Positions 25,054 through 34,234 of a stretch of 64,000 nucleotides of DNA are shown here, in pieces. A model generated the notes under the pieces. The model was not told the DNA's origin, searched no databases, and saw only the letters and a program-made list of their open reading frames with translations. Position numbers and translations under genes: made by a program. The stretch spans positions 280,692-344,691 of the forward strand of contig PBMG01000001.1 in assembly GCA_002722565.1 (NCBI GenBank). Reading direction: 5' to 3'. Position 1 is the first letter of the stretch, and each line of letters opens with the position of its first letter. The stretch is from Acidimicrobiaceae bacterium (GTDB lineage Bacteria > Actinomycetota > Acidimicrobiia > Acidimicrobiales > Poriferisodalaceae).

Positions 25054-26196
25054 GTGATTTTAACTCAGGATCAAAAGTCCATTCAGCTCGCTGCTCGCGA
25101 TTTTGCGAGGAGCCGGATCGCCCCCAATGTGCGCGAGTGGGAACAGAATGGAGGCCCCCCGAAAACGCTCTACAAGGAGATGGGAGCAATCGGCCTCATG
25201 GGGATGACTGTAGACCCCGCGCATGGCGGATCCGGGTTAGATTTTCTGTCCTACGCAGTTGCGATGGAGGAAATATCGGCTGTGGATGGAGGCATCAGTA
25301 ATATGATGTCGGGCAGCAACTCGCCGGTAGCTGCCGGGGTTGACGCCTACGGATCAAAGCAACAAAAGGACATGATTCTCCCGAAGCTGTGTTCGGGTGA
25401 ATGGCTGGGCTCCTTCCATCTCACTGAACCTCACACCGGATCGGATGCGTCAGCAATTACCACCAAAGCAGTGCGAGATGGTGATGAGTTCATCCTTGAC
25501 GGACATAAGGCGTTCATTACCGGTGGAGAGTCATCCGATGTTGCGATGATCGTAGCGGTAACTGACCCAGAAGCCGGCAAGGCCGGACTAAGCGTCTTTA
25601 TCACTCCAACAGACAATCCGGGGTACCAAGTAATAGGCCGAGAGGCAAAGCTCGGGCATCGAACTAATGACCTATGCCAGGTCCGCTTTGACGCGATGCG
25701 CGTACCTCAGTCTGACCTTCTCGGGGATGAAGGCCGTGGCCTTGCTATAGCGTTAAGCGGTTTGTCTATCGGGCGAATCGCAGTTGCGGCCCAAGCGGTC
25801 GGTGGAGCCCGCCAGGCCCTCCGCTTAGCCAAGGAGTACGCCGAGATTCGAGACACTTTTGGTAAGCCAATCATTGAACATCAGACAATTGCGTTTCTGC
25901 TTGCAGAAATGGCCACCAAAGTCGAGGTAGCAAGACAGATGTATCTTCATGCAGCAACCCTCCAAGACACAGGACTGGATTCTGCGGCCGCTGCCTCAAT
26001 GGCCAAGTTGTTCGCATCCGAAGTCGCCGAATGGGTCGCTTCTAAGGCCATCCAGATACATGGAGGAGCCGGCTTTTTAGAAGATCATCTCGTCGAGAAG
26101 ATTTATCGAGATGTTCGGGTGTACCAGATTTACGAGGGAACCTCCGAAATCCAAAAGCTCGTTATCTCCAGACACCTCGATGCTCTCGAAATGTAA
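25054..26196 (+). CDS. Acyl-CoA dehydrogenase
   Basis: A 380-residue FAD acyl-CoA dehydrogenase that makes the alpha-beta double bond of an acyl-CoA. GSFHLTEPHTGSDASAITTKA binds FAD and substrate, and ITGGESSDV is the family's ITNG-like stretch. The catalytic base Glu361 is in YQIYEGTSEIQ, the short-chain acyl-CoA dehydrogenase position. The start is GTG 25054. It is the first gene of a four-gene same-strand unit with a fused hydantoinase and two CoA-transferases, which suggests that an acid released from a cyclic amide is activated with CoA and then dehydrogenated. Confidence 0.9.
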   Translation: MILTQDQKSIQLAARDFARSRIAPNVREWEQNGGPPKTLYKEMGAIGLMGMTVDPAHGGSGLDFLSYAVAMEEISAVDGGISNMMSGSNSPVAAGVDAYGSKQQKDMILPKLCSGEWLGSFHLTEPHTGSDASAITTKAVRDGDEFILDGHKAFITGGESSDVAMIVAVTDPEAGKAGLSVFITPTDNPGYQVIGREAKLGHRTNDLCQVRFDAMRVPQSDLLGDEGRGLAIALSGLSIGRIAVAAQAVGGARQALRLAKEYAEIRDTFGKPIIEHQTIAFLLAEMATKVEVARQMYLHAATLQDTGLDSAAAASMAKLFASEVAEWVASKAIQIHGGAGFLEDHLVEKIYRDVRVYQIYEGTSEIQKLVISRHLDALEM

Positions 26197-26224
26197 CTTC
26201 GCAACTCTGTTCTAGGCTCTCCAC

Positions 26225-29200
26225 ATGACTTCTATAAGGCTTGCTGCTGACATTGGCGGAACATTCACTGACATAGCCCTCGAAGCACATGGCGAACTTC
26301 ACACTGCAAAGGTCCTAACTACACCCCTAGAACCTGCGGTCGCTGTCATTGACGGCATAGAACGGGTTCTGCTCGACGCCGCCTTATCGCCCCAAGATGT
26401 CGACGTATTCGTACACGGCACAACGTTGGCAACCAATGCGCTTATTGAGAGAAGGGGCGCTCGAACCGCGTTGCTCACAACCGCTGGCATGCGCGACTCG
26501 GTTGAAATAGCCCATGAAAACAGATTTGAGCAATACGACCTCGCAATGGTTCGACCCGAGCCTCTTGTGCCCCGAGACCTCCGAATCGGAATTCCCGAGC
26601 GTTTGGCGTCCAACGGGTCAATTCTGAAGGACCTCGACGGGGAGGCTGTAGCGAGAGCGGTAGAGCAGCTGAGAGCACGTGATGTGGAGAGCATCGCTAT
26701 CGGATTTCTACACAGCTACACCAACTCAGACCATGAAGCCCGCGCCGCTGAAATTATCGAAACCCATTGGCCTGAAGTCTCGGTTTCGCTTTCAAGCGAA
26801 GTTTGCCCCGAGATTCGCGAGTACGAACGCTTCTCGACGACGTGCGCCAACGCCTACATCCAGCCGTTATTGACTCGGTATCTCACAGACCTTGAGAGTC
26901 GAAGAAATTCCCTAGGAATGAGCTGCCCAATGTTGCTGATGCAATCGGGCGGCGGTCTAGGAACCCTTGAGGATGCGTTGCAGTTTCCGGTCAGGCTTGT
27001 GGAAAGTGGCCCTGCCGGAGGGGCGCTCCTCTCAGCTGAAATAGCCAGGAGCTTTGGAATCGAAAAGGCTTTAAGTTTCGACATGGGAGGCACAACCGCC
27101 AAGCTCTGCATAATCAACAACGGCCAACCTCGAACTTCTCGGGAGTTTGAAGTTGGTCGCGAGTACCGATTCTTGGCCGGCAGCGGCTTACCGCTGCGTC
27201 TACCAGTTATTGAAATGGTCGAAATCGGCGCAGGAGGGTCTTCGATAGCGTCACTAGACGAGCTAGGCCGCATCGCCGTTGGTCCGCGAAGTGCAGGCAG
27301 CGAACCAGGGCCAGCCTGCTATGGGCGTGGAGGCGTCGAGCCCACGGTTACCGATGCCGATGTAGCACTAGGCCGGATCCTTTCGGATGGCTTTGCAACC
27401 GGCGACCTAAACTTTTCTCAGGCCGATTCTGTGGCGTCCATTGAAAACAATCTGTTGCGGACCGAAGGTTTTGACGTCGATACCGCAGCTTTCGGCATAT
27501 CAGAAACAGTTGATGAGAACATGGCAAGCGCTGGGCGTGTTCATGCCATTGAACAAGGCTGCGACATTACAGACGGCACTTTGATCGCGTTCGGAGGGGC
27601 CGCTCCCCTTCATGCCGTCCGAGTGGCCGAAAAGCTGGGCATCACCGACATCGTCATCCCAAGTGGAGCTGGAGTTGGGTCGGCGATCGGCTTCCTACAT
27701 GCACCCGCGTCTCATGAGAGTGTGCGCACTCGATACATGAAACTATGCGACCTCGAAGTTGAGGACCTCGCGACGATGCTGGACGAGATGCTCACAGAAG
27801 CAGAACAAATAGTAAGGAGAGCCGCTGGACAGGCTGAATTGACTAAGAGTGCGAAAGCCTTCATGAGATACGAAGGACAAGGCCACGAAATTACCGTCGA
27901 ACTCGATCTCTCGGAGATTTTCAGTTCACCCAAACCAGATTCCGCACACCTCCAAAAAATCTTGGATGAAAGCTTCGTCGACGAGTACCGAAGACTTTAC
28001 GGCCGCGAGATTACTGGCCTCGGCGTTGAGGCTCTCAGCTGGGTTGCTACGGTTAGTTCTCTCCCGAAAGCCGTTCATCAGGAGTCGTGGGACGTTGCCA
28101 CATCTCAACCGGACGACCTTGCGTCAACTCGGACAGTCGACCCCACGACCGGCATTAATACTGACACAGCAGTCGTTCCTCGCCACCGTCTAAGCGGCCA
28201 CCGCATCGATGGCCCCGCGCTAATCACAGAAGATCAGACCACCACATTCCTCCCGGAGAACTACAGAGCCTCGTTGACAGACAGCGGACACCTGCGAATC
28301 CACAGATACGAGAAAGAAAGCGGGTCCACAGATAAAGCAACCTCTGAGAGAGTCAAGACCTTACATAGAGACATTATGTGGAACCGGCTTATCGCAGTGG
28401 TGCAAGAACAAGCGACCACCTTGGTGCGGTCAGCGTTTTCGACTTCAACTCGTGAAGCCGGTGACCTCTCTGCTGGTGTTTTTGACCCACAGGGACGAAT
28501 GTTGGCTCAATCGATAACCGGAACACCCGGGCACGTAAATTCGATGGCCGCTTCTGTCGGACATTTCTTGGCTGAGTTCCCTGTTCAGACGATGCGGCCA
28601 GGGGACATTTTCCTCACCAACGACCCGTGGAAGGGCACAGGACACCTTTTTGATGTTGTGGTAGTAACACCCGTCTTTGCTGACAACACTCTTGTAGCGC
28701 TCTTCGCCTGCACAAGCCACGTTGTTGATATCGGAGGCGTCGGGTTTAGCGCTACGTCTCGAGAAATTTTTCACGAGGGATTGCAGCTGCCAATTATGCG
28801 TTTCGCTGTCGAGGAGGTTTTCGACCAGAACGTCGTGCAGATAATCGAGTCGAATGTTCGGGACGGGGTTCAAGTGATGGGAGACATTTACTCGCTTGCC
28901 GCCTGCAACCGGGTCGGGTCAGCACGCTTGCTTGACATGATGCAGGAATACCAGCTCGCGGACCTTGACGACCTCGGAGAGCACATCATCGAAACTTCGA
29001 AAAAAGCAATGCTGGCGGAGATAAGTCAGCTTCCGACAGGTATTTGGCGCTCCGAAATGCGAGTAGATGGCGTCGATGAACCTCTCGATATCGTCACAGA
29101 ACTAGAGATTGAAAGCAACGGAATTCATGTCCGCTTTGACGGGACGAGCCCCGTTCAGCCACACGGGATCAATGTTCCAATGTCCTATACGGATGCCTAT

Positions 29201-29953
29201 ACCTCATTTGGGGTGCGCTGCATCATCGGACCGAACATTCCCAACAACGCAGGGTCTCTTGAAGTGATTAAAGTCTCGGCACCCCTTGGATGCATCCTTA
29301 ACGCGCCACGACCGGCTGCAGTAAACATTCGACACGTTATGGGTCAGATGCTTCCTGACGCCGTTTATGGGTGCCTGAGTCAAGTACTTCCTGCCAAAGT
29401 CCCAGCAGAAGGGACAAGTTCACTGTGGAATCTGCTGGCAAGTGGCGACTGGGACGACCAACCTGGCAGGCAGTTTATGATGATGAGTTTCAACTCCGGC
29501 GGCGCCGGTGCCCGACCGGGCCAAGATGGCCTTTCTGCAACCGCGTTTCCTAGCGGCGTGAAGAACATGCCCGTGGAAATCAACGAGGTCGTCTCCCCGT
29601 TAGTTTTTTGGCAAAAGGAGTTTCGACCGGATTCCGGGGGTGACGGGGAGTTCAGAGGCGGCCTTGGCCAGATAGTGGAACTTGGGCACCGAACGGATGG
29701 TCAATTTGTCTTCAGCGCCACCTTCGAACGGGTGAAATACCCAGCTAGAGGGCGTCACGGCGGAGATAAGGGCATGAAGGGCCGGTTGGCCCTCGACGAT
29801 GGAACCTTCGTGCCCGCAAAGGGCAATACGACAGTGCCAGCAGGTCGCCGACTAAGGATTGAATTTCCCGGTGGTGGTGGTTTAGGCGACCCGCTAAATC
29901 GGCAAGCCGAGGCTAGAGCCAGAGATAAGAGATTAGGGTACGTAACGGAATAG
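26225..29953 (+). CDS. HyuA-HyuB fusion (hydantoinase/5-oxoprolinase family)
   Basis: A 1242-residue fusion. Residues 1 to about 690 are HyuA: ADIGGTFTDIALE, HGTTLATNALIERRG, FDMGGTTAKL, GAGGSSIA and the intact signature EPGPACYGRGG. From about 711 (DIMWNRLIAVVQEQA) to the end is HyuB, with STREAGDLSAGVFDPQG, PGHVNSMA and FLTNDPWKGTGH. The length and order match 5-oxoprolinase of eukaryotes and fused bacterial homologues. These proteins use ATP to open 5-oxoproline or hydantoins; acetone and acetophenone carboxylases are distant relatives. It follows the acyl-CoA dehydrogenase by 28 bases. The coupling with CoA-transferases argues for a catabolic substrate other than 5-oxoproline, by inference. 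Confidence 0.9.
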   Translation: MTSIRLAADIGGTFTDIALEAHGELHTAKVLTTPLEPAVAVIDGIERVLLDAALSPQDVDVFVHGTTLATNALIERRGARTALLTTAGMRDSVEIAHENRFEQYDLAMVRPEPLVPRDLRIGIPERLASNGSILKDLDGEAVARAVEQLRARDVESIAIGFLHSYTNSDHEARAAEIIETHWPEVSVSLSSEVCPEIREYERFSTTCANAYIQPLLTRYLTDLESRRNSLGMSCPMLLMQSGGGLGTLEDALQFPVRLVESGPAGGALLSAEIARSFGIEKALSFDMGGTTAKLCIINNGQPRTSREFEVGREYRFLAGSGLPLRLPVIEMVEIGAGGSSIASLDELGRIAVGPRSAGSEPGPACYGRGGVEPTVTDADVALGRILSDGFATGDLNFSQADSVASIENNLLRTEGFDVDTAAFGISETVDENMASAGRVHAIEQGCDITDGTLIAFGGAAPLHAVRVAEKLGITDIVIPSGAGVGSAIGFLHAPASHESVRTRYMKLCDLEVEDLATMLDEMLTEAEQIVRRAAGQAELTKSAKAFMRYEGQGHEITVELDLSEIFSSPKPDSAHLQKILDESFVDEYRRLYGREITGLGVEALSWVATVSSLPKAVHQESWDVATSQPDDLASTRTVDPTTGINTDTAVVPRHRLSGHRIDGPALITEDQTTTFLPENYRASLTDSGHLRIHRYEKESGSTDKATSERVKTLHRDIMWNRLIAVVQEQATTLVRSAFSTSTREAGDLSAGVFDPQGRMLAQSITGTPGHVNSMAASVGHFLAEFPVQTMRPGDIFLTNDPWKGTGHLFDVVVVTPVFADNTLVALFACTSHVVDIGGVGFSATSREIFHEGLQLPIMRFAVEEVFDQNVVQIIESNVRDGVQVMGDIYSLAACNRVGSARLLDMMQEYQLADLDDLGEHIIETSKKAMLAEISQLPTGIWRSEMRVDGVDEPLDIVTELEIESNGIHVRFDGTSPVQPHGINVPMSYTDAYTSFGVRCIIGPNIPNNAGSLEVIKVSAPLGCILNAPRPAAVNIRHVMGQMLPDAVYGCLSQVLPAKVPAEGTSSLWNLLASGDWDDQPGRQFMMMSFNSGGAGARPGQDGLSATAFPSGVKNMPVEINEVVSPLVFWQKEFRPDSGGDGEFRGGLGQIVELGHRTDGQFVFSATFERVKYPARGRHGGDKGMKGRLALDDGTFVPAKGNTTVPAGRRLRIEFPGGGGLGDPLNRQAEARARDKRLGYVTE

Positions 29954-29969
29954 CTTTGGGGGACGCTAC

Positions 29970-31304
29970 GTGACAGTTACCGAAACCGATCTTCCGCTCA
30001 ATGGAATCCGTGTCTTTGAACTAGGGATAGCTATCGCTTCTCCGTATTGTGGCAAATTGATGGCCCACTTCGGAGCCGACGTGTTGAAAGTCGAATCTCA
30101 GACAAGCCCAGATGTAGTGCGGATCTTGGGCTCCGCGTGGCTGAAAGACCGTGACGACTTGGCTGCGATCGCCTCCGATACAAGTCCCTACGTTTCAGAG
30201 ATGAACGCTTCTAAACGGAGTGTTGGTCTGGAACTGAAAACTGCTGAGGGAAAGGCGGCCGCTATGCAGCTCCTAGCTGAATGTGACGTCTTCCTTGCAA
30301 ACTTCGGGGCTCGAGCCCTCGTCGATTTAGGATTCGATTATGAGGCAGTAGCAGCTGTCAATCCAGACATCGTTTACGTCCAGTTGCCTGGATTTGGAAG
30401 CAACGAGGACCTGCCGTACTACCCATTTGTTGCGTGGGGTCCTAACCAGGCTCCGCTTGTCGGAATGGATGATTTCACAGGCCACGCGCAGGACCCACCT
30501 GCAGGGATCGCTACGGTTGCTCCTCCTGACTACATGTCCGCCCTACACGCTGCGATTGCGACCATCACAGGACTTGAGCAGCGTGACGCAACGGGCGAAG
30601 GCGTCCATGTGGACATCAGCCAGTTCGAGACAACTCTGGCACTGCTGGGACCCTTTGTTATGGATTACGAGTTAACCGGTACGGTGCACACCCGAATGGG
30701 TAACCGTTCGATGTGGGGCTCCCCCCAAGGTGTCTATCCATGTTCAGGCGACGAACGGTGGATCGCCATCAGCGCGACCGAAAAGCAGGACTGGGAGGCT
30801 CTTCGAGCTGTTCTAGGCTCATGTGTCGACTCCGACTTCGATGACCCTCTGATAAGAGTCTCTGCCCAAGATCGACTCGATGAGCAAATCGCCGCATGGA
30901 CTGCAGGTTTCGAATCCGAAGATCTCGCTGGCCGGCTACAAGCCGCTGGAATCGCTGCACACATTGTCTCCACCAATGAGGATCTACTGCATGACACTCA
31001 TGTAACAAGTCGCCAGTGGTATCAGGTAGCTGAATCCACGCGTCTCGGACGCGACGTCTTTACCAACTCACCCGTGAAATTGAGTAGGACTAGCGGCCGT
31101 TGGACTGGAGCTGGGCCCTCCATGGGGCAACACACTCGAGAGGTACTCTCTGAGGTGGCTGGGATGTCCGCAGGTGCGATCGACAATCTAATAGCGGTCG
31201 GCGGGGCCTTCGAGCAGATCGATCCAGAGATGACTACCACTCGCCCATGGGAGGATTGGATTCACTTGTTGCTTCCCGGAACCGAAGACGCCCGAGATCT
31301 CTAA
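29970..31304 (+). CDS. Class III CoA-transferase, catalytic-type subunit
   Basis: A 444-residue CaiB/BaiF-family protein. LPLNGIRVFELGIAIASPYCGK begins the family fold and FGADVLKVES follows. The catalytic Asp is at residue 187 (VAPPDYMSALH), 21 residues before ATGEGVHVDIS, the same spacing as in the gene at 6684. The start is GTG 29970, 16 bases after the HyuAB stop. Its stop overlaps the ATG of the next CoA-transferase (TAATG). Two tandem, non-identical family members recall heteromeric family III transferases such as BbsEF of toluene degradation. Confidence 0.89.
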   Translation: MTVTETDLPLNGIRVFELGIAIASPYCGKLMAHFGADVLKVESQTSPDVVRILGSAWLKDRDDLAAIASDTSPYVSEMNASKRSVGLELKTAEGKAAAMQLLAECDVFLANFGARALVDLGFDYEAVAAVNPDIVYVQLPGFGSNEDLPYYPFVAWGPNQAPLVGMDDFTGHAQDPPAGIATVAPPDYMSALHAAIATITGLEQRDATGEGVHVDISQFETTLALLGPFVMDYELTGTVHTRMGNRSMWGSPQGVYPCSGDERWIAISATEKQDWEALRAVLGSCVDSDFDDPLIRVSAQDRLDEQIAAWTAGFESEDLAGRLQAAGIAAHIVSTNEDLLHDTHVTSRQWYQVAESTRLGRDVFTNSPVKLSRTSGRWTGAGPSMGQHTREVLSEVAGMSAGAIDNLIAVGGAFEQIDPEMTTTRPWEDWIHLLLPGTEDARDL

Positions 31305-32431
31305 TGTCTGGCCCTTACAGCGGACTTCGTGTAGTCGACACCACAGGACTTGCGGGCGCGTACGCCACGCGACTCCTCGCAGGGATGGGCGCAGACGTTA
31401 TTCGACTTGAACCCCCCGAAGGCTCTCCCCTGCGGCGACTCGGACCATTTGCGGAAGGCATTGAACCCCCCGAGAACAGTCTGTGGTGGAGTTACTTGGC
31501 CATGGGTTCACAGAGTGTCGTCATCGACCCCGAAGACACCGAGTCTTTAACGAAAGTCTTGGCTGAGGCCGACGTGCTCTTCGAGGACCGACTCCCAAAT
31601 ACTTCGAAGTTGTCGACTCAGGACATCAACCCCAAGACTATAAGGACCCGTATTTTGCCTTTCGGCTTGACCGGTCCCAAACGAGACTGGCGAAGCTCGA
31701 ATCTCATTGCTTGGGCGGCCTCCGGAATCCTATATACGACGGGTTTCACCGATCGGGCTCCCGTGGCTCCCGCGGCTCCTGTTCAGCTCGCATACCACGC
31801 ATCAGCAGCCTCTGCCCTTGTAGGCACCCTCTTGGCGCTTAGATCTCGACGTTTAACTGGCGTAGCCCAAGAAGTCGAAATTTCAATGCAGGAAGCAGCC
31901 CTATCTATCGCTCCCGAAACTGGGGTCCCAATGTTCATGGACGATCGCGTACACCGCGAACGCTCCGGCAACAGAAGAGATCTTGGGCGGCCCTTCGGTC
32001 TCTACCCTTGCCAAGACGGCTTTGTGTCAATAATCGTCCTGATGCCACGACACTGGGTTGCCATGTCTCAATGGGTGGCAGAGGCTACCGATAACGAGAG
32101 CATCGTTGAGGAGGTCTTCGCAGACAACGCTGTTCGAGTCGAGGCCCGCGACTTGATCGACGACTGGGTCGAGGAGCTAACGCAACGGCACACACGTTTG
32201 GAACTATTTGAGGAAGGGCAGCGCCGAGGAATCCCCATCACTCCGGTCAACACAATCGAGGCCCTCGTCGAAGACCCACATTTACAAGTAGCAGACTTTT
32301 GGCAGACCACTTCTCTGCAGGATGACACAGAGGTCAAGATCCCTGGCGCACCTTTCCGAAGCAGCTCCGCATGGTGGTCGATGACGCCAGCCCCAAGATT
32401 GGGCCAACACACCGATCAGTACTTAAGTTAA
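31304..32431 (+). CDS. Class III CoA-transferase-like subunit lacking the catalytic Asp
   Basis: A 375-residue CaiB/BaiF-family protein with GLRVVDTTGLAGAYATRLLAGMGADVIRLE at the N-terminus split across the usual first helix. At the position of the catalytic Asp, counted back 21 residues from the TG(VAQEVEIS) strand, there is Tyr164 (QLAYHAS) and no Asp within several residues. The protein may be a structural partner of the upstream transferase or may have changed chemistry. ATG 31304 overlaps the upstream stop by one base. It ends four bases before the convergent VOC gene, closing the operon. Confidence 0.86.
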   Translation: MSGPYSGLRVVDTTGLAGAYATRLLAGMGADVIRLEPPEGSPLRRLGPFAEGIEPPENSLWWSYLAMGSQSVVIDPEDTESLTKVLAEADVLFEDRLPNTSKLSTQDINPKTIRTRILPFGLTGPKRDWRSSNLIAWAASGILYTTGFTDRAPVAPAAPVQLAYHASAASALVGTLLALRSRRLTGVAQEVEISMQEAALSIAPETGVPMFMDDRVHRERSGNRRDLGRPFGLYPCQDGFVSIIVLMPRHWVAMSQWVAEATDNESIVEEVFADNAVRVEARDLIDDWVEELTQRHTRLELFEEGQRRGIPITPVNTIEALVEDPHLQVADFWQTTSLQDDTEVKIPGAPFRSSSAWWSMTPAPRLGQHTDQYLS

Positions 32432-32435
32432 AGCC

Positions 32436-33239
32436 CTAAACCAGATAGAAGCGCAGCCCCGAAATCTCAATCATGTCTTCAGCGTGTGGGAGACCAAGGG
32501 CTTCCGCGTGCATTAGAAGAGCCACTCGATCGCGAACCTTTAGGTCAATGCCGCCGAGTCCCTCGGGTCTACCATCAAAGGGCTCTATAAAGCGCACAGG
32601 TCCATCCAAAGTCGGAATTTTCGGCACCCCGTGATCCACATAATAATCCTCTTGGAGAACTTGGCCCCATCGTTGCGCCAGGGCAAGGGGGTCCGAGGTT
32701 TGAACTTCCGCTCCATTTATTCGCTCAACCAAGTCGGTGTTGCTGTGTTCCTGCCAGTCCCGCTCAACTGGCCACCAATCACCGTCGTCCCTATCTTCAT
32801 TTTCACACCATCGAAGCTCCACCAGACAGCCAGAAAGATCCTTCGGGTGAATATGAACAGCATCGCTTCCGGCCTCGCTTATGTCTCCTCCAGCAACCAA
32901 ACGCACCCCAAGTTCTTGTATGTGGCCGAGTCGAGCTTCGTAATCGGACCTGGCCACCTGAAACAGAAGCATGTATCCGCCAGGTCCACCACGGCGCTCT
33001 ATATATCGACCTCCGGCAGAATCGGGCCCAGGCGACAACGGAGATACCAGCTCCAGGAACTGATGACCAATAGGCATGACGAAGTTCTTCAATCCGAAAA
33101 TACTGACACCCGCTTCTCTGGCGGGCCGATGTCCTGGATCGCGGTACGCCACATCCAGACCGAAGAGGTCACGTAAACTTTGTTCTGTCTCTTCGTAGCT
33201 GTCGCCGACCATCGCTACCTGCCGCAGCCGCAGTGTCAT
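32436..33239 (-). CDS. VOC family protein (two-domain glyoxalase-like)
   Basis: A 267-residue protein with two vicinal-oxygen-chelate-like halves. The first contains RLRQVAMVGDSYEETEQSLRDLFGL, which resembles lactoylglutathione lyase and methylmalonyl-CoA epimerase N-termini. SGCLVELRW is a likely metal-ligand strand. The second half (about 155-267) is more degenerate. Metal ligands are only partly recognisable, so whether it is an epimerase, a dioxygenase or a binding protein is open. It is convergent with the CoA-transferase operon. Confidence 0.72.
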   Translation of the reverse strand: MTLRLRQVAMVGDSYEETEQSLRDLFGLDVAYRDPGHRPAREAGVSIFGLKNFVMPIGHQFLELVSPLSPGPDSAGGRYIERRGGPGGYMLLFQVARSDYEARLGHIQELGVRLVAGGDISEAGSDAVHIHPKDLSGCLVELRWCENEDRDDGDWWPVERDWQEHSNTDLVERINGAEVQTSDPLALAQRWGQVLQEDYYVDHGVPKIPTLDGPVRFIEPFDGRPEGLGGIDLKVRDRVALLMHAEALGLPHAEDMIEISGLRFYLV

Positions 33240-33316
33240 TCTGACTCCTCGGTCATTGCCGCACCTGGCGCCAATTAGGCAGAGCTTAGGGCGACGAACA
33301 CCTTCAATGCGTCGAG

Positions 33317-34204
33317 TTAGTTACGAAGGGGTTTCATGACCTGCTCAATGAACAGATCAGCCTCGTCGGCTGTTTCCGGGTTGCCGAAATCCAGAACGAA
33401 GTGTTCGATTCCGTCGTCGACAAGCTCGCCCAGCAGCGTTCCGAATTCATCAACTTCACCAGGGGTCTGTGGGAGTGCTCGTTCGATGGTCAACGAAAAC
33501 TGAACGTCGGCACGAGATCGACCTGCTCGTTCAAGCTCACGCAACATAATGTTTCGCTTCTTAGTCAACGAGTCTCGATCGCCTCTCCATACTGTGTTCC
33601 AAATATCGGCCTGGCGCGCCGCCAGAGGAATACCAATTTGCTCACCCGATGTGCCAATACAGATAGGCGGAACTTGGTCAACAACGGGTGGAGCTGCGGC
33701 TCCCGCTATCTGAAAGAAATCCCCATCGAAATGTGGGTCTTCCTCAGTCCACATCAAACGGCAAATTTTGATCGCTTCTTCTAACTCGCGGAAACGGATT
33801 TTAGGTGCAGGGAAGTCATATCCATAAGCTAGATACTCAGCTTCGCGCCACCCAGCACCAATACCAAGGATAAATCGACCGTCACTTAGAAACTGAAGGG
33901 TGCTAGCCATTTTCGCCAATAGCGCCGGGGGGCGGTACCCAACGCCGAGAACATGGTGGCATAAATCTACATTTGGAAATTTCGCGGCACACCAAGTCAA
34001 CGTTGTCCACGCTTCAAGGAAGGGATCTGATTTTTTGTCAAAACCATAGAAGTGGTCGGCGATCCACAGACTGTCGAAATCGTTGGTCACCTTTGGCAGG
34101 ATCTTTTCACATTGATATTGAACGATTGGATGGTAATCACTCCATTGGTTGCCGATAACGGGCGACAACCAACCAAACCTCAAGCCAGTTGAACTCTTTG
34201 CCAC
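33317..34204 (-). CDS. LLM class oxidoreductase, probably F420-dependent
   Basis: A 295-residue luciferase-like enzyme. FDSLWIADHFYG follows the first strand, and GRFILGIGAGWREAEYLAYGYDFP is the signature commonly seen in actinobacterial F420-dependent members. The expected PPICIGTSGEQ segment of the C-terminal barrel is present. Members oxidise alcohols or reduce imines and alkenes with the deazaflavin F420. The substrate is unknown. It lies between the VOC gene and ilvE on the same strand, with gaps of 77 and 30 bases. Confidence 0.84.
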   Translation of the reverse strand: MAKSSTGLRFGWLSPVIGNQWSDYHPIVQYQCEKILPKVTNDFDSLWIADHFYGFDKKSDPFLEAWTTLTWCAAKFPNVDLCHHVLGVGYRPPALLAKMASTLQFLSDGRFILGIGAGWREAEYLAYGYDFPAPKIRFRELEEAIKICRLMWTEEDPHFDGDFFQIAGAAAPPVVDQVPPICIGTSGEQIGIPLAARQADIWNTVWRGDRDSLTKKRNIMLRELERAGRSRADVQFSLTIERALPQTPGEVDEFGTLLGELVDDGIEHFVLDFGNPETADEADLFIEQVMKPLRN

Positions 34205-34234
34205 TTCAAAGCCCTTCGATCACTAATAAGAAGC

